A DNA stretch of 64,000 nt, from assembly GCF_001544475.1 (NCBI RefSeq), contig NZ_FCNW02000013.1, forward strand, positions 62,001 through 126,000, read 5' to 3'. A program made the position numbers and the translations under genes. The notes below the pieces were generated by a model that saw nothing but the letters and a program-made list of their open reading frames with translations, did not search any database and was not told the DNA's origin. The stretch is from Caballeronia humi (GTDB taxonomy: Bacteria; Pseudomonadota; Gammaproteobacteria; Burkholderiales; Burkholderiaceae). Of this stretch, positions 18,706-26,439 are shown in pieces (within the stretch, counting starts at the first letter, position 1; each line of letters begins with the position of its first letter).

Positions 18706-19674
18706 ATGCCGAACAAACTGCCATCGCCTCCCAACGATCCGTCCCGCGAGTGGGGACTGGCCGAAATCGTCGCCGGCCTCAGGGCATCGCGCGAGGACTT
18801 GCATCGCACGCGCCATCCGCTCGGCATTCGTGAATTGCCGTCGCGCGAGGCGATCGTGCGGATCGTCAACGGCCTGCGCTCGGCGCTCTTTCCGACGCAC
18901 TACGGCGCGCCCGATCTGACCGACGAAAGCGTCGACTACTACGTGGGCCAGACGCTTGAAAGCACGCTGCGTCTGCTGCACGAGCAGATGCGCCGCGCGC
19001 TGCGCTTTCTGCCCCAGTACCGGGACTCGAGCGACGCCGAGTTGAGCAATCACGCGTTCGATATCGCGCGCGAGTTCGGCACGCAGTTGCCTGCGATCCG
19101 CGCGCTGCTCGTCTCCGACATCCAGGCCGCGTTCACCGGCGACCCGGCCGCGCAGCACATTACGGAGATTCTTCTGTGCTATCCGGGCGTCTGGGCGATG
19201 ACGCATCACCGGCTCGCGCATGCGCTGCATCGCTTGGGCGTGCCGCTCCTGGCGCGCTTCATCAACGAGATCGCGCACTCGGCGACCGGCATCGACATCC
19301 ATCCGGGCGCGACCATCGGCCCGAGCTTTTTCATCGATCACGGTACGGGCGTGGTGATCGGCGAGACAGCGATCATCGGCGAGCGGGTGCGTGTGTATCA
19401 GGCGGTCACGCTCGGCGCGAAGAGTTTTCCGTCGAGCAGCGACGGCACGCTCGTGAAGGGCAACGCGCGCCATCCGATCGTCGAGGACGACGTCGTGATC
19501 TACGCGGGCGCGACGATTCTCGGCCGCGTGACGATCGGGCGCGGTTCGGTGATCGGCGGCAACGTGTGGCTTACGCACAGTGTGCCGCCGGGGAGCAATG
19601 TGTCACAGGGGAAGGTGCGCGAAGGCGCGGGCGCCGAGCCGCCGGACAACGGGCACCACAGCTACGGCGCCTGA
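18706..19674 (+). CDS. epsC: Serine O-acetyltransferase (EpsC/CysE type)
   Basis: A 322-residue enzyme that acetylates L-serine with acetyl-CoA, the committed step of cysteine synthesis. The C-terminal left-handed beta-helix is clear: GIDIHPGATIGPSFFIDHGTG contains the catalytic His, then VVIGETAIIGERVRVYQAVTLGA and further hexapeptide turns. The N-terminal helical part is longer than in E. coli CysE, as in the EpsC branch. It ends one base before the convergent folE gene. Confidence 0.94.
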   Translation: MPNKLPSPPNDPSREWGLAEIVAGLRASREDLHRTRHPLGIRELPSREAIVRIVNGLRSALFPTHYGAPDLTDESVDYYVGQTLESTLRLLHEQMRRALRFLPQYRDSSDAELSNHAFDIAREFGTQLPAIRALLVSDIQAAFTGDPAAQHITEILLCYPGVWAMTHHRLAHALHRLGVPLLARFINEIAHSATGIDIHPGATIGPSFFIDHGTGVVIGETAIIGERVRVYQAVTLGAKSFPSSSDGTLVKGNARHPIVEDDVVIYAGATILGRVTIGRGSVIGGNVWLTHSVPPGSNVSQGKVREGAGAEPPDNGHHSYGA

Positions 19675-19675
19675 C

Positions 19676-20326
19676 TCAGGTGTTCGAGACGCTGTAGGCG
19701 TTCTGATTGCCGACGATCGCGAGGAATTCGCGGCGTGTCGAAGGATCGTCGCGGAAGGCGCCGAGCATGCGCGACGTGACCATCGACGCGCCCGCCTTGT
19801 GAACGCCGCGCGTCGACATGCACTGATGCGCAGCCTCCAGAATCACGCCGACGCCGAGCGGCTGCAATACTTCATCGAGCGTATCGGCGATTTGCGCGGT
19901 CATTTTTTCCTGGATCTGCAGGCGCTTGGCGAAGGCATCGACGAGCCGCGCCAACTTCGAAATGCCGACGACGCGCTTGCTCGGCAGATACGCGACGTGC
20001 GCGCGCCCGATGATCGGCACCATGTGATGCTCGCAGTAGCTTTCGAAGCGGATGTCCTTGAGGACGATCATCTCGTCGTATCCCTGGACCTCCGAGAAAG
20101 TGCGCTGGAGGATCTCGCGCGGGTCCTGCTCGTAGCCCCGGAAGAATTCCTCATACGCGCGGATGACGCGCGCCGGCGTATCGCGCAGACCTTCGCGGCG
20201 CGGATCGTCGCCGGCCCAGCGCAGCAAGACGCGCACGGCGGCTTCGGCTTCTTCGCGGCTGGGACGATCGGCGGAGCCCGCCGGCATGTCCGAAGCGGAA
20301 GGGGTGGTTTTGCCCGAGACGCTCAT
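19676..20326 (-). CDS. folE: GTP cyclohydrolase I
   Basis: A 216-residue enzyme that opens GTP to 7,8-dihydroneopterin triphosphate, the first step of folate synthesis. The zinc site is present ([11 protein letters not shown] and the later QCMSTRG), which marks the type IA Zn form. The start [10 protein letters not shown] is preceded by GGAG; an in-frame ATG 12 codons upstream lacks a comparable site. The first 30 residues are variable and probably disordered. Confidence 0.95.
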   Translation of the reverse strand: MSVSGKTTPSASDMPAGSADRPSREEAEAAVRVLLRWAGDDPRREGLRDTPARVIRAYEEFFRGYEQDPREILQRTFSEVQGYDEMIVLKDIRFESYCEHHMVPIIGRAHVAYLPSKRVVGISKLARLVDAFAKRLQIQEKMTAQIADTLDEVLQPLGVGVILEAAHQCMSTRGVHKAGASMVTSRMLGAFRDDPSTRREFLAIVGNQNAYSVSNT

Positions 20327-20393
20327 CGAAGACTCCTGTTCCTCTTGGTTGAAGAGGGCCATTGTTCCATGTTTCGAGATTCCGACAGGCCTG

Positions 20394-20597
20394 TCAGGTC
20401 TTTCCGCCGCCGTCGATGCCCGAGCCCGTACGCCAGGCTTCCTTTCCTTCTTCGGTCAGCTTGCCGCTGCTGTGGTCCTTGTCCGGCTGCGTGCCTTCCT
20501 GCGCCATCGAACCGCCTGGCTGCTCCTCGGCCTTCTGCTTCTGGCCCTTGCGCTGGGCGATGCGGTCTTCCTGTGAACGTCCGGCGTAGTTGCTCAT
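20394..20597 (-). CDS. Small hydrophilic hypothetical protein
   Basis: A 67-residue protein, [15 protein letters not shown], with AAAGGAG upstream. It is rich in Lys, Gln, Glu and Gly, has no hydrophobic core and resembles small stress-induced disordered proteins. No family is recognised. Confidence 0.7.
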   Translation of the reverse strand: MSNYAGRSQEDRIAQRKGQKQKAEEQPGGSMAQEGTQPDKDHSSGKLTEEGKEAWRTGSGIDGGGKT

Positions 20598-20722
20598 GTC
20601 GTGTCTCCTTTGATGAGGACATTTGACACGCGCGCAAGCGGCGTTCCAAGGGGGTTGGCTTCGCGCATTCTTATGCACGAAGCGCGCCAACGCTTGAGCG
20701 TGACAGTGTGTTCGCGTAGCGC

Positions 20723-21154
20723 TTACTGCGGGCCGTGGTCTTCCATGCCGCCGAGCACCATCCACGACAGGCCGAACTTGTCCGCGACCATGCCGAAGCG
20801 CTTGGCGAAAAACGTCTGCGTGAGCGGCAGTTGTACCTGTCCGCCATCGGCAAGCGCGTTGAAGCACTGCTCCGCCTTTTCGATGTCCGCCACGGTCAGC
20901 GACAGCGACACGCCCTGGAAATTCGGCTTGCCGGAGCACATGCCGTCGGAGGCCATGATCACCGAGTCGCCGACACGGAACGACGCGTGCATGATCTTCT
21001 CCGCCATCTCGGGGCGGGTGTTGCAGGCGTTGTTCTCCGGCGGGCCTTCCTTGTAGCGCATCATCATCGCCGGCTGCGCGCCGAGCTTTTCCGTGTAGAA
21101 CGCGAGCGCTTCCTCGCAACGGCCTTCGAAGAACAGATAGGGTTGTACCAGCAT
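20723..21154 (-). CDS. PhnB-like glyoxalase/VOC-fold protein
   Basis: A 143-residue VOC protein starting MLVQPYLFFEGRCEEALAFY, the typical first repeat of the PhnB/YjdN-like group. The second repeat ends GMVADKFGLSWMVLGG. These proteins form dimers with a shared cleft; many in this branch have no known reaction. It lies 14 bp downstream of the SnoaL-like gene, so the two form an operon. Confidence 0.88.
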   Translation of the reverse strand: MLVQPYLFFEGRCEEALAFYTEKLGAQPAMMMRYKEGPPENNACNTRPEMAEKIMHASFRVGDSVIMASDGMCSGKPNFQGVSLSLTVADIEKAEQCFNALADGGQVQLPLTQTFFAKRFGMVADKFGLSWMVLGGMEDHGPQ

Positions 21155-21168
21155 GTCTACTCCTTGGG

Positions 21169-21591
21169 TTATGAATGGTCGTCGGGGTCCATGTCTATAT
21201 TGAGCGGCATCGATACGTGTTCGTGCACCACGCGCCATTCGCCGTCGATCCTGCGAAAACACGCGGTGCCGCGCGTCAGATTGTCCTGCTCGCCGACGAC
21301 CACGCGGTTCACGCTATGCGCGAAGGCGACGTCGCCGCTCGCGGCCACTTTCACGTCGGGCATTTCGAACGAGAACGGTCCTTTCATCGAATCGAACCAG
21401 CCCTGCCAGTGCTCGCGATAGCGCTCCGTTCCGGTGAAGGACGCAGGCGGCACGATATCGAACACGACGACATCGCTTGCATAGTGTCGCATCAGCAAGT
21501 TCACGTCTTTCGCGACGACTGCCTGCCGCCATTCCTCGATGATTTCGCGGATGCGCGCTTCGTCGCTCTCTGGTGCATTTGACTTGGTCAT
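21169..21591 (-). CDS. SnoaL/ketosteroid isomerase-like protein
   Basis: A 140-residue NTF2-fold protein (IREIIEEWRQAVVAKDVNLLMRHYASDVVVFD, then RYREHWQGWFDSM and RVVHEHVSMP). The start MTKSNAPES is preceded by GGAGG. The long inverted-repeat element begins only 12 bp upstream, so any promoter must lie inside or beyond that element. The frame is also open into the repeat, but that part would encode only repeat sequence. The enzymatic role is unknown. Confidence 0.85.
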   Translation of the reverse strand: MTKSNAPESDEARIREIIEEWRQAVVAKDVNLLMRHYASDVVVFDIVPPASFTGTERYREHWQGWFDSMKGPFSFEMPDVKVAASGDVAFAHSVNRVVVGEQDNLTRGTACFRRIDGEWRVVHEHVSMPLNIDMDPDDHS

Positions 21592-21603
21592 GATTGGACC
21601 TCC

Positions 21604-22381
21604 GGGTTTCGCTGGCGCTTGGGGGTGGCGGTGGGGTGGGGGTTGGGGGTTCAACACCGTTTGATGCACCAGGGCTTCAATGGACTTTCGTTCTTATCGG
21701 TCTATTAGCTCTGCCCCTGTCCGGGGCGGGACTTACTTTCTTTGCTGCTGCAAAGAAAGTAAGCAAAGAAAGCAGCTTCCACCCGCCTATCCTTGCCTCA
21801 TACCTCCAGACCACTCCCTCGGAGTGGTCCGACCGGGGGAGTGTCGTCAGCGCGGTTTCGTCGTTGTTGGCACGAAGAAGCGGGCGCGCATCTCGCACAG
21901 CGACAGGGAGTGGATCAGCAATCATTCATCCGGCCTCGCGCAAAGCGCTCACCCGAGAGGCGAGACTCAAACCAATGGCGTGCTTGCGCTTGCCAACCGC
22001 GCATCGAAGCCCCGCCACTAGCATACCTGTCGTCGGGCACGTAGTGCCAGGACGGATGAATGACTGCTGTTCCACTCTGAGTGGCTTCGCGACGTGCGCG
22101 CCCGCTTCTTCGTGCCAACAACGACAAAACCGCGCTGACGACACTCCCCCGGTCGGACCACTCCGAGCGAGTGGTCTGGAGGTATGGGGCAAGGACTGGC
22201 GGGTGGAAGCTGCTTTCTTTGCTTACTTTCTTTGCAGCAGCAAAGAAAGTGAGTCCCGCCCCGGACAGGGGCAGAGCTAATAGACCGATAAGAACGAAAG
22301 TCCATTGAAGCCCTGGTGCATCAAACGGTGTTGAACCCCCAACCCCCACCCCACCGCCACCCCCAAGCGCCAGCGAAACCC
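21604..22381. repeat. 778-bp palindromic element with two 333-bp inverted arms
   Basis: The left arm (21604-21936) and the right arm (22049-22381) are reverse complements. I counted about 17 mismatches in 333 aligned positions by eye and no gaps, with differences concentrated toward the centre. The central 112 bp (21937-22048) is not repeated. Each arm carries nested hairpins. Reading frames on both strands are near-copies of one another because of the symmetry and are not credible genes. It behaves like an insertion: it abuts one gene and replaces the end of another. No transposase and no clear target-site duplication were found. Confidence 0.93.
21732..21763. repeat. Perfect hairpin inside the left arm
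   Basis: CTTACTTTCTTTGC pairs perfectly over 14 bp with its complement around the loop TGCT. The right-arm copy at 22222-22253 has the same hairpin with one mismatch. It may act as a transcription terminator or as a recognition structure for mobility. Confidence 0.88.
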
Positions 22382-23763
22382 AACCCGAGGTGGCGCGCCG
22401 TCGAATCAATCGCGGTCTTCGCCTTCTCCATGATCTCGTCGATTTCCGTATGCGATATGACGAGCGGCGGTGAGAGCAGCATACGGTCGCCGGTTGCGCG
22501 CATCACGAGGTTGCCGTTGAAGCAGAAGTCGCGGCACAGCGTCCCGATCTCGCCGCCGTTCGCGAAACGCTTCCTCGTGCGCGGCTCTTCGGCAAGCTGG
22601 ATGCCCGCGACCAGCCCGGCACCGCTGATTTCGCCGACGATCGGATGCGCCCCGAACGTCTCGCGCAAACGCTTTTGAAAATACGGTCCGGTGTCGCGCT
22701 TCACGCGTTCGATGATCCCTTCGTCGCGCAGCAGCGTGAGATTCGCGACCGCCACCGCCGCCGCGACCGGATGCCCCGAATACGTGAGTCCGTGATTGAA
22801 CTCGCCGTTCTCGATGATCACCCGCGCCACACGATCATGCAGGCCCACCGCGCCCATCGGCACGTAGCCGCTCGTGAGCCCCTTCGCTAGCGTAATGAGG
22901 TCCGGTTCGAAGCCGAAGTGCTGATGCGCGAACCATTCGCCGGTGCGCCCGAATCCTCCGATGACTTCGTCGGCGGCGAGCAGCACGTCGTACTTGCGGC
23001 AGATGCGTTGTATCTCCGGCCAGTACGTGCGCGGCGGAAAGATTACGCCGCCCGCGCCCTGGAACGGCTCGCCGACGAACGCCGCCACGTTCTCCGCACC
23101 CGCTTCGAGGATCGTCGCTTCAAGCTGACGTGCGCGCGCGAGACCGAACTCGTCCGGCGTCATATCGCCGCCTTCGCCGAACCAGTACGGCTGATCGATA
23201 TGGACGATGTTCGGCACCGGCGACGGCATCTGCTCGTGCATGTAGTCCATGCCGCCAAGCGTGCCGCCCGCGATCGTCGAACCGTGATAGCCGTTCCTGC
23301 GCGAGATCACGATTTTCTTCTGCGGCTGGCCGAGCGCGGCCCAGTAGCGATGCACGATACGCAGCATCGTATCGTTGCCTTCGGAACCGCTGTTGCAATA
23401 AAAGAAGTGATTGAACGGCGCGGGCGTGAGTTCGGCGAGCAGCGCCGATAGTTCGATGACAGGCGGGTGTGTGGTCTTGAAGAACGTGTTGTAGAAGGGC
23501 AGTTCCTGCATCTGACGATACGCGGCATCGGCCAGTTCGCGGCGGCCGTAGCCCACGTTTACGCACCATAGCCCCGCCATGCCGTCGATCATGCGGTTGC
23601 CGTCCGAGTCCCACAGATACACGCCCTCGGCCCTCACGATCACGCGACTGCCCGCGCGATTGAGCGCGCCCATATCGGAGAACGGATGGATGTGATGCGC
23701 GGCATCGAGCGCGCGGTATTCGGCGGTGGTGCGTGCCGGCTTCAGAGCGATTCTGTCGTTCAT
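22321..23763 (-). CDS. spuC: Putrescine-type class III aminotransferase (SpuC-like), C-terminus altered by repeat
   Basis: A 480-residue PLP enzyme close to Pseudomonas SpuC as recalled, which transfers the amino group of putrescine to pyruvate. Conserved segments include GMAGLWCVNVGYGR, NSGSEGNDTMLR, NGYHGST, the PLP aspartate in LLAADEVIGGFGRTGEW and the PLP lysine K294 (LAKGLTSGY). Homologues of about 456 residues end near the TARHLG position. Here the last 19 residues, Gly/Trp-rich, are encoded by the inverted-repeat arm, which also supplies the stop. It is the distal gene of the puuD-puuA-spuC operon, 17 bp after puuA. Confidence 0.92.
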   Translation of the reverse strand: MNDRIALKPARTTAEYRALDAAHHIHPFSDMGALNRAGSRVIVRAEGVYLWDSDGNRMIDGMAGLWCVNVGYGRRELADAAYRQMQELPFYNTFFKTTHPPVIELSALLAELTPAPFNHFFYCNSGSEGNDTMLRIVHRYWAALGQPQKKIVISRRNGYHGSTIAGGTLGGMDYMHEQMPSPVPNIVHIDQPYWFGEGGDMTPDEFGLARARQLEATILEAGAENVAAFVGEPFQGAGGVIFPPRTYWPEIQRICRKYDVLLAADEVIGGFGRTGEWFAHQHFGFEPDLITLAKGLTSGYVPMGAVGLHDRVARVIIENGEFNHGLTYSGHPVAAAVAVANLTLLRDEGIIERVKRDTGPYFQKRLRETFGAHPIVGEISGAGLVAGIQLAEEPRTRKRFANGGEIGTLCRDFCFNGNLVMRATGDRMLLSPPLVISHTEIDEIMEKAKTAIDSTARHLGLGFAGAWGWRWGGGWGFNTV

Positions 23764-23780
23764 GTTGGTCCCCTGGTGCC

Positions 23781-25115
23781 TTAGACGTGCAATAGCAAAT
23801 GCTTGCGTTCCCACGAACTGATCACGCGAAAGAACGCTTCGAACTCGGTTTCCTTCAGCGCGAGATACGCGCGCACGAACTTCTCGCCGAGCATCTCTGC
23901 AAGCGGCTCGCACGCGCCCATCAAAGTGAGCCCTTCTTCCAGATTGCGCGGCAACTGATACGCGAGCGCGTAGCCGTCGCTCGCGAGCGGTTCTGTCGGT
24001 TCGAGATGCTGCGTCATGCCGAGATAGCCCGCCGCAAGCGTCGCCGCAATCGCGAGGTACGGATTGCAGTCGACGCCCGGAATGCGGTTCTCGATACGCC
24101 GCGCGGCTGGCGCCGAATGCGGAATGCGAAAGCCGACGGTGCGGTTGTCGTAGCCCCATTGCACGTTGATCGGCGCAGCCATGAAGCGCGACAGCCGCCG
24201 ATACGAATTGATGTACGGCGCGAAGATTGGCATCAGCGCGGGTGTGTATTTCTGCAGCCCCGCGATATAGCCGTGAAAGAGCGCCGTTGCTTCGCCGTCG
24301 CGGCCGGTGAAGAGATTGCGCCCGCTCTCGGCATCGACGAGGCTCTGGTGCACGTGCATCGCCGAGCCCGGTTCGTTTTCCATTGGCTTCGCCATGAACG
24401 TCGCGTACATCTTGTGGCGCAGCGCCGCCTCGCGCACCGTGCGCTTGAAGAGAAACACGCGGTCGGCGAGATTGAGCGGATCGCCATGCAGGAAGTTGAT
24501 CTCCATCTGCGCCGCGCCCACTTCGTGGATCAGCGTATCGACTTCGAGTTCCTGCACGTCGCAATACTCGTAGATGTCTTCGAACAACGGATCGAACTCG
24601 TTGACGGCTTCGATCGAATACGCTTGACGTCCCGTTTCGGGCCGCCCCGTTCTGCCGATCGGCGGCTGCAGCGGCAGGTCCGGGTCCTTGTTCATGTCGA
24701 CGAGAAAGAACTCCAGTTCGGGCGCGACGACCGGCTTCCAGCCCTTCGCTGCGTACTTCTCCAGAACCTGGCGCAGCACGCGGCGCGGCGAGATCGCGAC
24801 GGGCGTGCCGTCGAAGTGCACGCAGTCGTGAATCACCTGCGCGGTCGGATCGACGGCCCACGGGATCAGGCGAATCGTCGATGGATCGGGCACGCAGACC
24901 ATGTCGGGATCGGTGACGCCGGTGAAGCTGCCGTCGGCGGGATAGTCGCCGGTGACGGTCTGGATCATCACGGCTTGCGGCAGCCGCATCGACTCGCCCG
25001 ATTCGAACTTGCTGCGCGGAATGATCTTGCCGCGCGCAGTGCCGGCCATGTCGGGGATGATCGCCTCGATCTCGGTGATTCGATGCTTCTTCAGAAACTC
25101 GTCGATGTGTTGCAT
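23781..25115 (-). CDS. puuA: Gamma-glutamylputrescine synthetase
   Basis: A 444-residue glutamine-synthetase-family ligase. In the Puu pathway it joins glutamate to putrescine with ATP. The C-terminal catalytic domain shows ELEFFLVD (metal Glu), the VGAAQMEINF strand, GSAMHVHQSLVD and the arginine loop NRTVGFRIPHS. The N-terminal beta-grasp domain (IPDMAGTARGKIIP) is shorter than in true GlnA and there is no adenylylation-loop tyrosine motif. Its position directly behind puuD and before a putrescine aminotransferase supports polyamine catabolism rather than ammonia assimilation. Confidence 0.92.
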   Translation of the reverse strand: MQHIDEFLKKHRITEIEAIIPDMAGTARGKIIPRSKFESGESMRLPQAVMIQTVTGDYPADGSFTGVTDPDMVCVPDPSTIRLIPWAVDPTAQVIHDCVHFDGTPVAISPRRVLRQVLEKYAAKGWKPVVAPELEFFLVDMNKDPDLPLQPPIGRTGRPETGRQAYSIEAVNEFDPLFEDIYEYCDVQELEVDTLIHEVGAAQMEINFLHGDPLNLADRVFLFKRTVREAALRHKMYATFMAKPMENEPGSAMHVHQSLVDAESGRNLFTGRDGEATALFHGYIAGLQKYTPALMPIFAPYINSYRRLSRFMAAPINVQWGYDNRTVGFRIPHSAPAARRIENRIPGVDCNPYLAIAATLAAGYLGMTQHLEPTEPLASDGYALAYQLPRNLEEGLTLMGACEPLAEMLGEKFVRAYLALKETEFEAFFRVISSWERKHLLLHV

Positions 25116-25119
25116 GGCT

Positions 25120-25857
25120 TCATCCTTGGGTTGAAGTGGTGCGACATGCGTCGCCGAAGGCGCGGAAGATGGCGCGCGAGAGCGGGTCGTCAGCGTGTTT
25201 CCATTCGGGGTGCCATTGCAGCGCGAGCGCGAAGCTCTTCGCGTGCTTGACGCTGATCGCTTCGATGACGCCGTCGGGCGCGACGGCCTCGACTTCGAGA
25301 CCGTCGCCCAGGCGGTCGATGCCTTGCGCGTGCAGCGAATTCACGCGTGCTTCGCGCAGGCCGCTCAAACGGTGCAGCATGCCGCCCGCGCTGATTTCGA
25401 CCGGATGCGACGGGCCGTATTGCACGTCGAGCGGATCGTCCTTGCGCTCGCGATGCGCTTCATGAACATCCTGATTCAGCGTGCCGCCGAACACGACGTT
25501 CATCTCCTGAAAGCCCCGGCAAATCGCTAGGACAGGCACGCCGCGCTCGATTGCTGCGCGCATCAGCGGCAGCGTGGTGGAATCGCGTGCGGGATCATGC
25601 GACGTGCCAGGAGCGCTCGCAGCAGCGCCATAACGATGCGGCTCGACGTTCGAATGGCTGCCGGTGAAGAGCAGGCCATCGACGGCCGCGAGCACATCGT
25701 CCACAGGTTGCTTTTCGCCGAGCGCGGGCAGCACGAAGGCGAGTGCCTTCGCGCCGTCGACGATCGCCGTGATGTACTTTTCTCCCGCGACGTGCGAGGG
25801 ATGGGCGCCGATCATCGTTCGATCGGCGCTGATGCCGATGACAGGTAGTGTTCTCAT
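25120..25857 (-). CDS. puuD: Gamma-glutamyl-GABA hydrolase (class I amidotransferase-like)
   Basis: A 245-residue peptidase C26 enzyme with the catalytic triad visible: Cys113 (VLAICRGFQEMN), His216 and Glu218 (LQWHPEWK). In the Puu route it releases GABA and glutamate from gamma-glutamyl-GABA. It is the first gene of a three-gene operon, 4 bp before puuA. The oxidase (puuB) and aldehyde dehydrogenase (puuC) needed in between are not in this window. Confidence 0.92.
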   Translation of the reverse strand: MRTLPVIGISADRTMIGAHPSHVAGEKYITAIVDGAKALAFVLPALGEKQPVDDVLAAVDGLLFTGSHSNVEPHRYGAAASAPGTSHDPARDSTTLPLMRAAIERGVPVLAICRGFQEMNVVFGGTLNQDVHEAHRERKDDPLDVQYGPSHPVEISAGGMLHRLSGLREARVNSLHAQGIDRLGDGLEVEAVAPDGVIEAISVKHAKSFALALQWHPEWKHADDPLSRAIFRAFGDACRTTSTQG

Positions 25858-26439
25858 AACAGCGTTAATAAGCGGGCAGCACTTCGCCCGCGGCCTTTGC
25901 GCTTGGCAAGACCGCTGGAAATAACGATCGATCGTCAGCGTCGAGCAGACGCGACGAAGCGCACGCTCAAGCGCGATAAACGAATCGAACGACGAAGGGA
26001 AAGGTGAGGCTTAAAGAGGCGCTACGGCAGCAGCGACGACACGCCGACGCAATGAACCGCGATGAACGCGCGTGCGGCGACGGAGTTGTGGCGTCGCACG
26101 GAGCGGCGCGACAGGATGGTGAAGGCGGACTGGAAGCGGCGATCGAGTAGCTTGCCGCAGCGACCGATGATGGAGCATTCAGCACGGGGATGGCCCGCGT
26201 ACTGGCTTCTGCTCCATATGACCAACGGGCTTCGGACTCTCACGATTTCACTCGGATGTTGAGGGTGCAGGGTGGTGTCACAGTTCAGGCTGACGATTCC
26301 CTGTCATTCAGGATATACGAGCCAATATCATCGTCAATACGTTTTTTCCAGCAGCCTGTGACGCTTATTCGGCAACCGCGACACCGCACGAAGCATTTCA
26401 TCGATAATTACGCCTCTTTCGCCAATCGCCACAGAGCCG
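25858..26439. other. Divergent promoter region, puuD / livHM
   Basis: A 582-bp non-coding region with lower GC toward the right. It should contain promoters for both operons. Seen here are a 6-bp GC hairpin (GCGGGC at 25872-25877 with 25886-25891) and the perfect palindrome ACGATCGATCGT (25924-25935), a possible operator. The segment around 26040-26260 has an irregular composition that recalls a decayed mobile or repetitive sequence, but I could not identify it. Confidence 0.5.

Noticed and set aside
21594-22409. Long open frames on both strands across the palindromic element
   Set aside because: The two strands encode near-identical peptides because of the inverted symmetry, with no start sites, no family signature and hairpin-derived low-complexity stretches. 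They reflect the repeat, not genes.
23764-24861. N-terminal extension of the aminotransferase frame across puuA
   Set aside because: It would overlap most of puuA; the family N-terminus MNDRIALKPA at 23763 fits homologues.
26040-26400. Possible decayed insertion sequence in the puuD/liv gap
   Set aside because: Composition is irregular, but no transposase motif, terminal inverted repeat or target duplication could be shown.
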